A stretch of DNA of 64,000 bases from Deltaproteobacteria bacterium (lineage in GTDB: Bacteria > Myxococcota_A > UBA9160 > UBA6930), in the NCBI GenBank assembly GCA_016875395.1, contig VGRF01000005.1, positions 124,001 through 188,000 on the forward strand. Reading direction: 5' to 3'. How positions within the stretch are numbered: position 1 is the first letter of the stretch; each line of letters opens with the position of its first letter. Made by a program: the position numbers and the translations under genes. The notes beneath the pieces were generated by a model. The model ran no database searches, was not told the DNA's origin, and worked only from the letters and a program-made list of their open reading frames with translations. This document shows, piece after piece, positions 1-9,881 of the stretch.

Positions 1-1
1 A

Positions 2-697
2 GCGATCGGCCCGCTCGCGAGCGTGGGCGCCGGCGCGCGCATCGGCGCTCGCACGATCGTGCACGCAAACGTCGCGATCGGAGACGGCGCCGTGATCGGC
101 GCCGACTGCGAGCTGCACGCGGGCGCGAGCGTGGGCGCGGGCTGCCAGTTGGGGGATCGCGTGATCCTCCAGCCCGGCTGCGCGATCGGCGGCGACGGCT
201 TCGGCTACGAGCAGGGCGAGAGCGGCGCGCTCGAGAAAGTCCCGCAGCTCGGGAACGTCGTGCTCGAGGACGACGTCGAGGTCGGCGCGAACTCGACGAT
301 CGACCGCGCGCGCCTCGGAACGACGCGTGTCGGGCGCGGCTCGAAGATCGACAACCTCGTGCAGATCGCGCACAACGTGGAGATCGGCGCGCACTCCGTC
401 GTCGTCGCGCAGAGCGGCATCGCCGGCAGCACGAAGACGGGCGAGCGTGTGTTCTTCATGGCGCAGTCGGGAGCCTTGGGTCACCTGGAGATCGGCGCGG
501 GCAGCTTCATCGCGGCGCGCGGTGTTGCCGACTCCAACTTGCCGCCGGGCAGCCGCATCTTCGGCTTCCCGCCGCTCGCGGGCCGCGCGTGGCATCGTGC
601 CAACGCGTGGTTCGCGCGCTTGCCGGAGCTCGCGCGCCGCCTGCGCGCGCTCGAGCGCAGGCTCGGCGTGAGCGCGGGCGAGGAGCGCGAGAAGTGA
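2..697 (+). CDS. lpxD: UDP-3-O-acylglucosamine N-acyltransferase LpxD (5' partial)
   Basis: LpxD adds the N-linked 3-hydroxyacyl chain to UDP-3-O-acyl-glucosamine during lipid A synthesis in the cytoplasm. The frame is already open at base 2, so the true start and the N-terminal uridine-binding domain lie upstream. What is visible is a run of hexapeptide repeats (IGxGxx and VGAGxx types) forming the left-handed beta-helix, with the LpxD signatures GDGFGYEQ and [12 protein letters not shown]. The His of QIAHNV matches the family's catalytic base. A charged C-terminal helix follows. The end overlaps the next start as GTGA. In many Gram-negatives lpxD is followed by fabZ-lpxA; here it is joined directly to rnhB. 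Assignment is secure. Confidence 0.95.
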   Translation, partial: AIGPLASVGAGARIGARTIVHANVAIGDGAVIGADCELHAGASVGAGCQLGDRVILQPGCAIGGDGFGYEQGESGALEKVPQLGNVVLEDDVEVGANSTIDRARLGTTRVGRGSKIDNLVQIAHNVEIGAHSVVVAQSGIAGSTKTGERVFFMAQSGALGHLEIGAGSFIAARGVADSNLPPGSRIFGFPPLAGRAWHRANAWFARLPELARRLRALERRLGVSAGEEREK

Positions 698-1488
698 CGC
701 GCGTGGAGGACGAGCCGCTCGCGGCGCTCCGCTTGCGCGCCGCGGCGCTCGACTCTGTCGCGGACCTGCGGCGCTTCGCGGCGCGTCTCGCTCGCGACGA
801 GCGCGCCGGCGCGCAGCAGCTGCGCGCTCTCGCCGCCGCGCGAGCGGACGCACTCGCAGCGGAGCGGCGCCGCATCGCGGGCCTGTTCTCGCGCCGCGCG
901 CGGCTCGAGCGCGCGGGGGCACGGGCGATCGCGGGCGTCGACGAAGTGGGCGTCGGTCCGCTCGCGGGCCCCGTCGTCGCCTGCGCGGTGGTCTTCGCCG
1001 AGCGGCCGTGGCTGCCGGGTCTCGGCGACTCGAAGCAGCTCACGCGCGCGCAGCGCGAGCGCCTCGACGGCGAGATCCGCAAGCAAGCGCACGCGATCGG
1101 CGTCGCGGAGGTGTGGCCCGCGGAGATCGATCGCCTGAACGTGTATCGCGCCGCGCTCGAGGCGATGCGCCGCGCCGTGCTCGCGCTCGGCGTCGCGCCG
1201 GATCACTTGTTAGTGGACGCGCGCGTGGTGCCCGGCCTCGCGATTCCTCAGACGCCGCTCATCGGCGGCGACGCGCGCGACGGCTCGATCGCTGCGGCGT
1301 CGATCGTGGCGAAGGTGCACCGCGACGCGCTGATGCAGCGCCTCGACGCCGGGCATCCGGGCTACGGCTTCGCGCAGAACAAGGGCTACGGCACCGCAGA
1401 TCATCTCGCCGCGTTGCGCCGCCTCGGTCCGACGCCGCTGCATCGCCGCAGCTTCGCGCCGGTATCGCAGCTGAGCTTGTTCAAGTGA
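694..1488 (+). CDS. rnhB: Ribonuclease HII
   Basis: RNase HII nicks RNA-DNA hybrids at misincorporated ribonucleotides and helps remove RNA primers. The catalytic start of the fold is [15 protein letters not shown], with the Asp-Glu metal ligands at about residues 83-84. The C-terminal part carries [14 protein letters not shown] and the [12 protein letters not shown] segment typical of the family. The GTG at 694 overlaps the lpxD stop (GTGA), which suggests translational coupling. That start leaves about 75 extra residues, rich in Arg, Ala and Leu, before the catalytic domain, which is unusual for the family. The gene ends in a GTGA overlap with truD. Confidence 0.93.
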   Translation: MTRVEDEPLAALRLRAAALDSVADLRRFAARLARDERAGAQQLRALAAARADALAAERRRIAGLFSRRARLERAGARAIAGVDEVGVGPLAGPVVACAVVFAERPWLPGLGDSKQLTRAQRERLDGEIRKQAHAIGVAEVWPAEIDRLNVYRAALEAMRRAVLALGVAPDHLLVDARVVPGLAIPQTPLIGGDARDGSIAAASIVAKVHRDALMQRLDAGHPGYGFAQNKGYGTADHLAALRRLGPTPLHRRSFAPVSQLSLFK

Positions 1489-2465
1489 AGCTCGGCGCCT
1501 CTCCCGAAGACTTCGTCGTCGACGAGATTCCGCTCTACGCGCCGAGCGGCGAGGGCGCGCACACGTTCGTGCGTATCGAGAAACGGCTGCGCACGACGGA
1601 GGAGGTGGCGCGCCTGCTCGCGCGACACGCAAACGTCTCGCCCGCGGACGTTGGCTACGCGGGGCGCAAGGACAAGGTCGCGGTCACGCGGCAGTGGTTC
1701 TCGGCGCCCGATCTCGATCCGGCTGCCGCGCTCGCGCTCGAAGCCGACGGCGTGCGGGTGCTCGAGGTGGCGCGGCATGCACACCGCCTGCGCGTGGGGC
1801 AGCTGCGCGGCAATCGCTTCGAGCTCGTCGTGCGCGAGCTCGCGCCCGAACAGGTCGCCGGCGCGGCGAGCGCTGCGGAGCGCATCCGCACGCGCGGGCT
1901 CCCCAACAAGTTCGGTGCGCAGCGCTTCGGGCGCGACGGCGACAACGCGGAGCGCGCCCGCGCGCTGCTGGCGGGCGCGAACCCGGGGCGCGATCGGCGC
2001 GCGGCGCGTTTTCTTCTGTCCGCGCTGCAGTCCGAGGTTTTTAACGCGTTCCTCACCGCGCGACCGCTCGCCCTCGACGCGATCGAGGAGGGGGAGGTCG
2101 CCTACCTGCATGCCTCGGGCGGCGCGTTCGTGGTGGAGGACCTCGCGCGCGAGGCGCCTCGCGTCGCGAGCTTCGAGATCAGCGCGAGCGGCCCCATCTT
2201 CGGGACGAAGTTGCTCGCGCCGCGCGGCGCCGCGGCCGAGCGAGAGGCCGCCGCGTTGCGCGCGGCGGGCGTGCCGGAACGGATCGTGCCGCCGCGGGGC
2301 ATCAAGCTGCGAGGGGCCCGGCGGCCCATCCGGGTGCCGGTGCCGGACCTCAGGGCCGAGGCGCTCGCTACCGACGCGGTGCGCCTCGCTTTCACGTTGC
2401 CTGCGGGTAGCTATGCCACGGTGCTCGCAGATGCCCTCTTTACTGAGTCCGCGGCGCGGGCGTAA
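1485..2465 (+). CDS. truD: tRNA pseudouridine(13) synthase TruD
   Basis: TruD makes pseudouridine at position 13 of certain tRNAs. The motif YAGRKDKVAVTRQWF holds the catalytic Asp (about residue 63), and PNKFGAQRFGRDGDN is the second TruD signature. The predicted 326 residues are in the family's range. The start is the GTG at 1485, which overlaps the rnhB stop (TGA 1486-1488), so lpxD, rnhB and truD look co-translated. The sequence is collinear with TruD to its end, where VPVPDLRAEAL and YATVLADALF are visible. Stop is TAA. Confidence 0.93.
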   Translation: MKLGASPEDFVVDEIPLYAPSGEGAHTFVRIEKRLRTTEEVARLLARHANVSPADVGYAGRKDKVAVTRQWFSAPDLDPAAALALEADGVRVLEVARHAHRLRVGQLRGNRFELVVRELAPEQVAGAASAAERIRTRGLPNKFGAQRFGRDGDNAERARALLAGANPGRDRRAARFLLSALQSEVFNAFLTARPLALDAIEEGEVAYLHASGGAFVVEDLAREAPRVASFEISASGPIFGTKLLAPRGAAAEREAAALRAAGVPERIVPPRGIKLRGARRPIRVPVPDLRAEALATDAVRLAFTLPAGSYATVLADALFTESAARA

Positions 2466-2525
2466 CGTTCCGCCTTCCGCGGCGCTGCCCGTCGCGCTGC
2501 GCGCCCGTCATCAGGAGTCCAGTCG

Positions 2526-3479
<954 letters not shown>

Positions 3480-3497
3480 CGCCGCGATGCGGTCGAC

Positions 3498-4118
3498 GTG
3501 ACCGCGACCGAGAGGAAGGCGCAGCAGCGCGCCAAGATCCTCGACGCGGCGCGGCAGGTGTTCTTCCGCGACGGCTTCGTCGCCGCGAACCTCGACGAAG
3601 TCGCGGCGATCGCGGGCGTCGCGAAGGGCACCCTCTACCGCTACTTCGCGAACAAGGCGGACCTCTACGTCGCGCTGCTCTCCGACAACGGCGACAAGTT
3701 CGTGGCGAAGATGCGCGGCGCCGCCGCGACCAAGGGCAGCGCCAGCGACAAGATCCGCGCGCTCGGCAAGTTCTACTACGGCCACTGGGCCGACAACCGG
3801 GACTACTTCCAGATCTTCTGGGCGCTCGATAATCAGGGCCTGATCGGCGTGCTGCCGCCGTCGCTCGTCGGCCAGGTGAAGGATCTCTGGGAGACCTGCC
3901 TGCACGTCCTCTCGGACGTGATCGAGGGTGGCGTGAAGTCCGGCGAGTTCGGCCCCTGCGATCCGTGGGAAGTCGCGAACTTGTTATGGACCGTCTCGAA
4001 CGGCTTGATCCAGACCGAGCACGTGATGACGCGCAAGGAGCTTCGCCACAAGCCGCTCGACGTGATGTTCGACGACGGCTTGGAGTTGTTTCTTAGGGGG
4101 TTGGCGCGCGCGAGCTGA
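3498..4118 (+). CDS. TetR/AcrR family transcriptional regulator
   Basis: DNA-binding repressor-type protein of 206 residues. The N-terminal helix-turn-helix reads AARQVFFRDGF, then LDEVAAIAGVAKGTLYRYF with the typical TetR recognition helix, then NKADLYVAL. The remainder is the variable helical ligand-binding and dimerisation domain. The start is GTG at 3498, 18 bp after cysK. Its target cannot be read from the sequence; cysK upstream is a housekeeping gene and polA downstream is 257 bp away. The intergenic stretch 4119-4375 holds only the tandem repeat listed separately. Confidence 0.88.
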   Translation: MTATERKAQQRAKILDAARQVFFRDGFVAANLDEVAAIAGVAKGTLYRYFANKADLYVALLSDNGDKFVAKMRGAAATKGSASDKIRALGKFYYGHWADNRDYFQIFWALDNQGLIGVLPPSLVGQVKDLWETCLHVLSDVIEGGVKSGEFGPCDPWEVANLLWTVSNGLIQTEHVMTRKELRHKPLDVMFDDGLELFLRGLARAS

Positions 4119-4285
4119 GGGGCTTCGGCGTGGGGCCGAGGTCCACCGTCGTCGAATCTTCCTTGTTGACTTCGCAAAGCGCGTCGAAGACTCCGCGCTT
4201 TGCTGCGCGCTTCGCTTGCGGTCTCGGCCGACGTGCTTGGGAGAAGCGTTCGACTTCGAGGATGGGAGGGCGCGCGGGAGAGCGC

Positions 4286-4327
4286 GTGGCGGTTGAAGCG
4301 CGGCGTTTGAAGCGTGGCGGTTGAAGA
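4286..4327 (+). repeat. Three tandem 14-bp units upstream of polA
   Basis: Three head-to-tail 14-bp units lie at 4286-4299, 4300-4313 and 4314-4327. Units one and three agree at 13 of 14 positions (GTGGCGGTTGAAG plus one base); the middle unit differs at two positions. The block ends 48 bp before the polA start. It could be slippage product or clustered binding sites; nothing in the sequence decides between these. Confidence 0.55.
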
Positions 4328-4375
4328 TGGGGCGGCGCCACTGCGTTGCGTGCGCGCGCGATCTAGTGTGCGCCG

Positions 4376-7099
4376 ATGCCTCGGCTGGTCGTCATCGATG
4401 CGGCGAACGCGCTGTACCGCGCGTTCTTTGCGCTGCCGCCGCTGCGGAGTCCGAGTGGGGTGGCGACGGGGGCGGTGTTCGGGTTCGCGAACATGCTGCG
4501 CAAGCTCGTGCGCGAGGAGAAGCCGGACGCGATTGCGGTGGCGATGGATCCGCGCGGCGGGAGCTTTCGGCGCGAGCTGTATCCCGAGTACAAGGCGACG
4601 CGCGATGCGCAGCCGGAGGATCTGAGCGCGCAGCTGCCGCTCGCGCGCGAGCTGATCGACGCGTGGAAGCTGCCCGTGCTCGAGGTGAAGGGCTTCGAGG
4701 CGGACGACGTGATCGCGACGCTCGCGACGACGGCGCCCGCGGGCTGGGAAGTCGTGATCGTGTCGAGCGACAAGGACTTGATGCAGCTCGTGGGCGGTCG
4801 CGTCGTGCTCTACGACGGCATGAAGGACAAGCGCATCGGCCCGGCCGAGGTGACGGAGCGCTTCGGCGTTGGCCCCGAGAAGCTGCTCGACGTGCGCGCG
4901 CTGGTGGGCGACTCGTCGGACAACATCCCCGGCGTGAAGGGCATCGGCGAGAAGGGCGCCGCAGCCCTCATCACCGAGTACGGAACGCTCGAGAACCTGC
5001 TCGCGCACGCGAGCGACGTGAAGGCGAAGAAGGCGCGCGAAGCGCTGCTCGCGCAGGCCGACGCTGCGCGGCTCTCGAAGCAGCTCGCGACGCTGCGCAC
5101 CGACGTGCCGCTGCCGCTCGGCGTCGACGCGCTCGCGCCGCACGCGCCCGACCGCGCTGCGCTGCGCGAGCTCTACAAGCGGCTCGGCTTCGCGCGGCTG
5201 GTGGAGGAGATCGACGCGGAGCTGGCGGGAGCTGCGCAGAACGGCGCGCGCGCGGACGCGAGCAAGGCTGTGCCTGCGGTCGCGGCGGGCCACGCGCCCG
5301 TGTCGTGCGACGTGCTTCGCGACTTCGCGGCGCTGCGTGCTGCGATCACGTCGCTCGCGAGCGCGGAGCGCGTCGCCATCGTGCTCGTGGGCGACACGGA
5401 GCCCGGCGGGATGCCGGCCGTGCCCGCAGGCATCGCACTGTGCGGTGATCCCTCACGCACGTTCTATCTCCCGCTCGCGCACGATCTCCTCGGCGGCGCG
5501 CAGCTCGCGTGGAGCGAGGCGAGCGCGGAGCTGTTCGCGCTCTTCGCAGGGCCCGCGCCGCGGCCGTGGGTCGCGAGCGACACGAAGCGCGTGCAGTCGC
5601 TGCTCGCCGAAGCGGGCGGCGAGGCGAAGCTGCCCGCGCTCGACGTGCAGCTCGCCGCGTTCCTGCTCGACCCGGCCGGTGCGAGCACGACGCAGGCGCT
5701 CGCGCAGCAGCTGTCGGGGCGCGAGCTGCGAACGTTCGAGGATCTCGCGGGCCGCGGCGCGAAGGCGCGCCCCGCGAGCACGCTCAGCGCCGAGGAAGCC
5801 GGCGGTTGGGCAGCGGAGGAGGCGAGCGCGCTGCTCGCGCTCGCGCCCGTGATCGAGCAGCGCATCCGCGCGGACGAGCTCGAGCCGCTGCTGCGCGACA
5901 TCGAGCTGCCCCTGACGGCCGTGCTGTCCGCGATGGAGCGCGCCGGCGTGCGCATCGACGAGGCGAAGCTCGCGGCGCTCTCGAAGCAGTACGAGGCCGA
6001 CCTCGCGCGCATCGAGGGCGAGATCTACGCGCTCGCCGGCGAGCGCTTCCAGATCAACTCGCCGAAGCAGCTCGCGACGGTGCTGTTCGAGAAGCTGAAG
6101 CTGCCCGCGGTGAAGAAGACGAAGACGGGCTTCTCGACCGACGAGAGCGTCCTGGAGCAGCTCGCACCCCAGCACGCATTGCCCGCCGCGATCCTCGCGT
6201 GGCGCAAGCTCGCGAAGCTGAGGAGCACCTACGTCGATGCGCTCCCACCGCTCGTGAACGCGCGCACCGGCCGCATCCATCCCACGTTCAATCAGATCGG
6301 CGCCGCGACGGGCCGGCTCTCCTCGACGCACCCGAACGTGCAGAACATCCCGATCCGCAGCGAAGAGGGCATCCGCATCCGCGAGGCGTTCATTCCCGCG
6401 GAGGGGATGAAGCTGCTCTCGGCGGACTACTCACAGGTGGAGCTGCGCATCGTCGCGCACTACTCGGGCGACGAGAGCCTGATCGACGCATTCGCGAAGG
6501 GCGAAGACATCCATCGCCGCACGGCGGCCGAAGTCGCGGGCATCGACCCGAGCGAAGTCAGCGCGGACCAGCGCGCGCACGCGAAGGCGATCAACTTCGG
6601 GATCATCTACGGCAGCTCGGCGTTCGGCATCGCAAACCAGTTAGGGATCGCGCAGGCCGAGGCGCAGGACACGATCAACCGTTACTTCGCTCGCTACCGC
6701 GGCGTGCGGCGCTTCCTCGACGAGACGATCGCCGCCGCGAGCGAGGCAGGCTACGTGCGCACCTTGTTAGGGCGCCGCCGCTACCTGCCGGATCTGCGCT
6801 CGCGCAATCGCGCGCTGCGCCAGGCCGCCGAGCGCATGGCGGTGAACACGGTGATCCAGGGCACTGCCGCCGATCTGATCAAGAAGGCGATGGTCGAGGT
6901 GCAGCAGGCGCTGCACGACGCCGGCCTGCGTGCGCGCATGCTGCTGCAGGTGCACGACGAGCTCGTGTTCGAGGCGCCGGAGCGGGAGCTCGGCGAGCTG
7001 ACCGCGCTCGTGAAGAAGCACATGGGGGGCGTCTACGCGCTGAGCGTGCCCCTCGTCGCCGACGTAGGGGTGGGTAAGAACTGGCGCGAGGCCCACTGA
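4376..7099 (+). CDS. polA: DNA polymerase I
   Basis: Family A polymerase of 907 residues for Okazaki-fragment processing and repair. Residues 1 to about 290 form the 5'-3' nuclease (FEADDVIATLA, VSSDKDLMQLV, GDSSDNIPGVKGIGEKGA). The C-terminal polymerase has motif A DYSQVELRIVA (D684), motif B AKAINFGIIYGSSAFG and motif C LLQVHDELVFEAP (D861). The middle 3'-5' exonuclease-like domain looks degenerate: hand alignment with E. coli Klenow keeps a DTE near the first motif but has Val and Ser where the second and third motif Asp residues should be, so proofreading is probably lost. The ATG at 4376 has no strong Shine-Dalgarno sequence. Confidence 0.96.
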   Translation: MPRLVVIDAANALYRAFFALPPLRSPSGVATGAVFGFANMLRKLVREEKPDAIAVAMDPRGGSFRRELYPEYKATRDAQPEDLSAQLPLARELIDAWKLPVLEVKGFEADDVIATLATTAPAGWEVVIVSSDKDLMQLVGGRVVLYDGMKDKRIGPAEVTERFGVGPEKLLDVRALVGDSSDNIPGVKGIGEKGAAALITEYGTLENLLAHASDVKAKKAREALLAQADAARLSKQLATLRTDVPLPLGVDALAPHAPDRAALRELYKRLGFARLVEEIDAELAGAAQNGARADASKAVPAVAAGHAPVSCDVLRDFAALRAAITSLASAERVAIVLVGDTEPGGMPAVPAGIALCGDPSRTFYLPLAHDLLGGAQLAWSEASAELFALFAGPAPRPWVASDTKRVQSLLAEAGGEAKLPALDVQLAAFLLDPAGASTTQALAQQLSGRELRTFEDLAGRGAKARPASTLSAEEAGGWAAEEASALLALAPVIEQRIRADELEPLLRDIELPLTAVLSAMERAGVRIDEAKLAALSKQYEADLARIEGEIYALAGERFQINSPKQLATVLFEKLKLPAVKKTKTGFSTDESVLEQLAPQHALPAAILAWRKLAKLRSTYVDALPPLVNARTGRIHPTFNQIGAATGRLSSTHPNVQNIPIRSEEGIRIREAFIPAEGMKLLSADYSQVELRIVAHYSGDESLIDAFAKGEDIHRRTAAEVAGIDPSEVSADQRAHAKAINFGIIYGSSAFGIANQLGIAQAEAQDTINRYFARYRGVRRFLDETIAAASEAGYVRTLLGRRRYLPDLRSRNRALRQAAERMAVNTVIQGTAADLIKKAMVEVQQALHDAGLRARMLLQVHDELVFEAPERELGELTALVKKHMGGVYALSVPLVADVGVGKNWREAH

Positions 7100-7224
7100 C
7101 CCATGCATCGCTCCGGCAGCGCGGGCGCAGGTCGCCCCCGTGAATGCGGGAGCGCCGCCGGGCGTCGCAGCGAGAGGAACCCGGGGAGCGAGGCGTGCCG
7201 ATTCCAATGCGTAGGGGGCGCGCG

Positions 7225-7872
7225 GTGACGACCGCCGCGAGCCCCAGCGACGACGAGGTGATCGGCGCGATTCGCGCCGGCGACCGCAACGCGTTCCGGA
7301 TCCTGGTCGAGCGCTACCAGGCGCGCGCCTACCGGCTCGCGCTGCGCATCCTGCGCGACGAGGATGCCGCGCGCGGCGCGGTCCAAGACGCATTCGTGAA
7401 GGCCTATAACAACTTGGCGAAGTTCGAGCAGCGCTCGGCGTTCTTCACCTGGCTCTACCGCCTCGTGAAGAACCAGTGCCTCGACATGCTGCGCCGCGAC
7501 CGCTCGGGCCGCGCCGTGGACTGGGAAGAGGGCGGCATCGCCGAGGCGGAGGCCTCCGACGCCGCGACCCCGGAGGTGGACGGCGTCGACTTCGAGCCGG
7601 CAACCGAGATGCAGCGCAAGCAGCTGCGCGAACACATCGACGCCGCGATCGCCAAGCTGCCCGAGGGCGCCCGCGAGACGCTGATCCTGCGCGAGGTGGA
7701 GGGCCTCTCGTACCAGGAGATCGCGGACGCGCAGGGCATTCCGAAGGGCACGGTGATGAGCCGGCTTTTTTACGCCCGAAAGCAAATGCGGAAGCTGCTG
7801 ATTGAATCCGGCGCGGTGGACGCTGCGTCAATGACGGGGACGGAAACGGAACTGGCAGGAGAGAGCGAATGA
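7225..7872 (+). CDS. ECF-type RNA polymerase sigma factor (RpoE-like)
   Basis: Alternative sigma factor with region 2 (AFRILVERYQARAYRLAL, DAFVKAYNNL, FFTWLYRLVKNQCLDMLRR) and region 4 (LPEGARETLILREVEGLSY, GIPKGTVMSRLFYARKQ), joined by a short acidic linker. I chose the GTG at 7225 because AGGGGG lies six bases before it; ATG 7144, GTG 7195 and ATG 7207 are in frame and possible. Its end overlaps the anti-sigma gene as ATGA, so the two are coupled. Such pairs usually respond to envelope or oxidative stress and autoregulate, but I could not pick out a convincing ECF promoter in 7100-7224. Confidence 0.9.
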   Translation: MTTAASPSDDEVIGAIRAGDRNAFRILVERYQARAYRLALRILRDEDAARGAVQDAFVKAYNNLAKFEQRSAFFTWLYRLVKNQCLDMLRRDRSGRAVDWEEGGIAEAEASDAATPEVDGVDFEPATEMQRKQLREHIDAAIAKLPEGARETLILREVEGLSYQEIADAQGIPKGTVMSRLFYARKQMRKLLIESGAVDAASMTGTETELAGESE

Positions 7873-8372
7873 TGAGCGAGCGACTCGTCAAACAGCTCCA
7901 CGCCTATCACGACGGGGAGCTCGGCGGCCTGCGCCGCTGGTGGATCGAACGGCAGATCGCGCGCAACCCCGCGGCGCAGCGCGAGCTGGCGCGGCTGCGC
8001 GGCGTCGCGGAAGCGCTGCGCGCGCAGGCGGAGCAGGTGCCCGCGCCCGATCTGTGGTCGTCGATCGTGCTGCAGCTCCCCGCAGCAGTGCCGTCCGCAG
8101 AGCCCGCGCGCGCACACGACGGGTTCGGTTTCGCCTTGCCGAAATGGGCCGGTGCGGTCGTGGCCGCCGGCGCGGTGGCGCTCGCGATCTACCTCGTGCC
8201 CGGCAGCACCACGCAGCCGCTGCCGCCGGCCGTGCGCGACTCCGCCGTGCAGCTGCTCGACACCGGTCGCCGCCCGGCGGTGATTCTTCAGGACGACGCG
8301 GAGGCGACGATCATTCTGCTGCTCCCGAAGCAGAAGCTCGCCGCGGAGGACACGACGAATGTGGTCGGCTGA
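7869..8372 (+). CDS. Putative membrane anti-sigma factor
   Basis: 167-residue protein with a cytoplasmic N-terminal part (LHAYHDGELGGLRRWWIERQ, the usual opening of anti-sigma domains, then a helical stretch of REL and RGV repeats), one membrane segment around residues 95-112 (WAGAVVAAGAVALAIYLV) and a periplasmic tail of about 55 residues. There is no HxxxCxxC motif, so it is not a zinc-binding anti-sigma factor. ATG 7869 overlaps the sigma stop; GGAG sits just upstream. Assignment rests on architecture and neighbour more than on a sequence signature. Confidence 0.75.
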   Translation: MMSERLVKQLHAYHDGELGGLRRWWIERQIARNPAAQRELARLRGVAEALRAQAEQVPAPDLWSSIVLQLPAAVPSAEPARAHDGFGFALPKWAGAVVAAGAVALAIYLVPGSTTQPLPPAVRDSAVQLLDTGRRPAVILQDDAEATIILLLPKQKLAAEDTTNVVG

Positions 8373-8844
8373 TTCGAGGCGAAAGACTGCGGCCGCACTG
8401 ATCGCGCTCGCCGCGCTGCTCGGCGCGCCGAGCGCGCTCGCGGCGCAAGACCTCATGCCCGCCGCGGCGCAGGGCACGGCGCAGAAGCGGCCCGCGCGCT
8501 TCGAGGCGACGGTGCTCAGCGCGCGCACCGAGCGCGGCGTGATCGACCCCGCCGCCGAGCGCCTGCACAAGCTGCTCGCGCGCCGCGGCATCTCCTACGG
8601 CTCGCTGCGCGTCGTCGCCCAGCAAGAGAGCACACTGATGCTCGGCGACATCGACAGCGTGATGACGCCGAACGGCAAGGCGTTCCGCTTCCGCCCGCTC
8701 GACCGCGGCGACACGGGCTTCCTGGTCGCGGTCGACTGGGGCTCGACGCGCGGCGACTTCCGCATGGAGCCGGGCGTGCCGCTCATCCTCGGCGGTCAGC
8801 CGAAGGACGGGGCGCTGCTGTGGGTGGTGCTGGAGCTGCGCTGA
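8359..8844 (+). CDS. Secreted protein of unknown function, third gene of the sigma/anti-sigma operon
   Basis: 161 residues with a clear signal peptide (basic start, LIALAALLGAPSALAAQ, cleavage after ALA). The mature part contains FEATVLSARTERGVIDPA, a ILGG-like C-terminal beta segment and ends LLWVVLELR. I do not recognise a named family. It overlaps the anti-sigma gene by 14 bp, so it belongs to the same transcript, and as an exported protein it may be a periplasmic partner or sensor of the pathway. That role is inferred only from position. Confidence 0.65.
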   Translation: MWSADSRRKTAAALIALAALLGAPSALAAQDLMPAAAQGTAQKRPARFEATVLSARTERGVIDPAAERLHKLLARRGISYGSLRVVAQQESTLMLGDIDSVMTPNGKAFRFRPLDRGDTGFLVAVDWGSTRGDFRMEPGVPLILGGQPKDGALLWVVLELR

Positions 8845-8963
8845 GCGGCAGCGCGCGCGAGTCGTGCGGCATCGCTCGCATTCGCCTCAGAGCGCGCAAT
8901 CGCGCTGCCACCGACGGGCGCTCGCGACCACTTCAAGGCAAAACAAATACCCCTTCCCAGGGC

Positions 8964-8989
8964 GGCCTGGGGCCGAGAGGCTCCGGGCC
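8964..8989. terminator. Hairpin between convergent genes, likely terminator
   Basis: 11-bp stem (8964-8974 with 8979-8989, two G-T wobbles) and a GAGA loop, followed on the + strand by TTCGTGTTT. It sits between the end of the secreted protein gene (8844) and the end of pdxH on the other strand (9022). The position fits a terminator for one or both transcripts; the T-tract is imperfect. Confidence 0.5.
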
Positions 8990-9021
8990 TTCGTGTTTCA
9001 GGTGGCACTGAGCAGCGACGC

Positions 9022-9669
9022 TCACGGCTGCAGCCGCTGCGCTCTCCATCCGCCAGCCGGCTCGCGCACCCACAGCGCGCGGTCGTGCAGCCGCCCCGGC
9101 CGCGAGCGCCACAGCTCGACGCGCTCGGCGCGGATGCGGTAACCGCCCCAGTGCGGCGGGCGCGGCAGCGCGGCGTCCGTGTCGCCCTCGCGCACGCCGA
9201 AGTGGCCCGCGACGCGCGCGTACAAGGTCTCGAGCTCGGCGCGCGAAGCGATCGGCTCGCTCTGCGCGCTCGCCCACGCGCCCACGCGCGAGTCGAGGGG
9301 ACGCGTCGCGAAGTAGGCGTCGCTCTCGGCGTCGCTCACCTCCGCCACGGGGCCCGAGATGCGCACTTGGCGATCCTGCGGGTCGAAGTGGAACACCGCC
9401 GCGGCGTGAGCGTGCGTGCGCAGCGCGGCGCCCTTCGGGCTGCGCTTGTTCGTGTAGAAGACGAGCGAGCCCGTCTCCGGCTCGAGCGCCTTGCACAGCA
9501 CCATGCGCACTTCGGGGCGGCCTGCTTCGTCGACGGTCGCGAGCGCGATCGCGTGCGGGTTCTTCTGCGCGCGCGCGGCGAATCCTTCGTCGAGCCAGCG
9601 CTGTGCGATGGGGAAGGGGTCGCTCGGGAGCGGATCTTCAGACAGCCACGCGTCGGGCCAATCGCGCAT
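9022..9669 (-). CDS. pdxH: Pyridoxamine 5'-phosphate oxidase
   Basis: FMN enzyme that oxidises pyridoxamine or pyridoxine 5'-phosphate to pyridoxal 5'-phosphate. The 215 residues show the family's blocks in order: DPFPIAQRWLDEGF, ATVDEAGRPEVRMVLCK, VFYTNKRSPKGAAL, VFHFDPQDRQVRISG, DAYFATRPLDSRVGAWAS and the C-terminal PPHWGGYRIRAERVELW with RLHDR. PLP made here is used by cysK and the aminotransferase in this window. The start is ATG 9669; 9670-9881 is a divergent promoter region shared with the next gene in which I see no further gene. Confidence 0.94.
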   Translation of the reverse strand: MRDWPDAWLSEDPLPSDPFPIAQRWLDEGFAARAQKNPHAIALATVDEAGRPEVRMVLCKALEPETGSLVFYTNKRSPKGAALRTHAHAAAVFHFDPQDRQVRISGPVAEVSDAESDAYFATRPLDSRVGAWASAQSEPIASRAELETLYARVAGHFGVREGDTDAALPRPPHWGGYRIRAERVELWRSRPGRLHDRALWVREPAGGWRAQRLQP

Positions 9670-9881
9670 GCCGCCAACTTATCGCGAGCGGGCTTCGCAT
9701 TGTCGCCGACTCTGCGGTTTCATCCCGCGCGAGCGCGCCCACGGCCCGCGTGATGTCAAGCGAATCAGCCGCGACGCGCAGCGTCGCCGGCTGCATTTGC
9801 AGAGCACGGCGACGCGTGACCACGTGGTTCCTGCTCGTACCACCTGACAAGCCCCGAACTCTTGCTGCGAAGGAGCACCCC

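Noticed and set aside
1-2465. Unusual missing fabZ-lpxA genes as evidence of a novel lipid A pathway
   Set aside because: The window opens inside lpxD, so these genes may lie upstream or elsewhere; order varies among bacteria.
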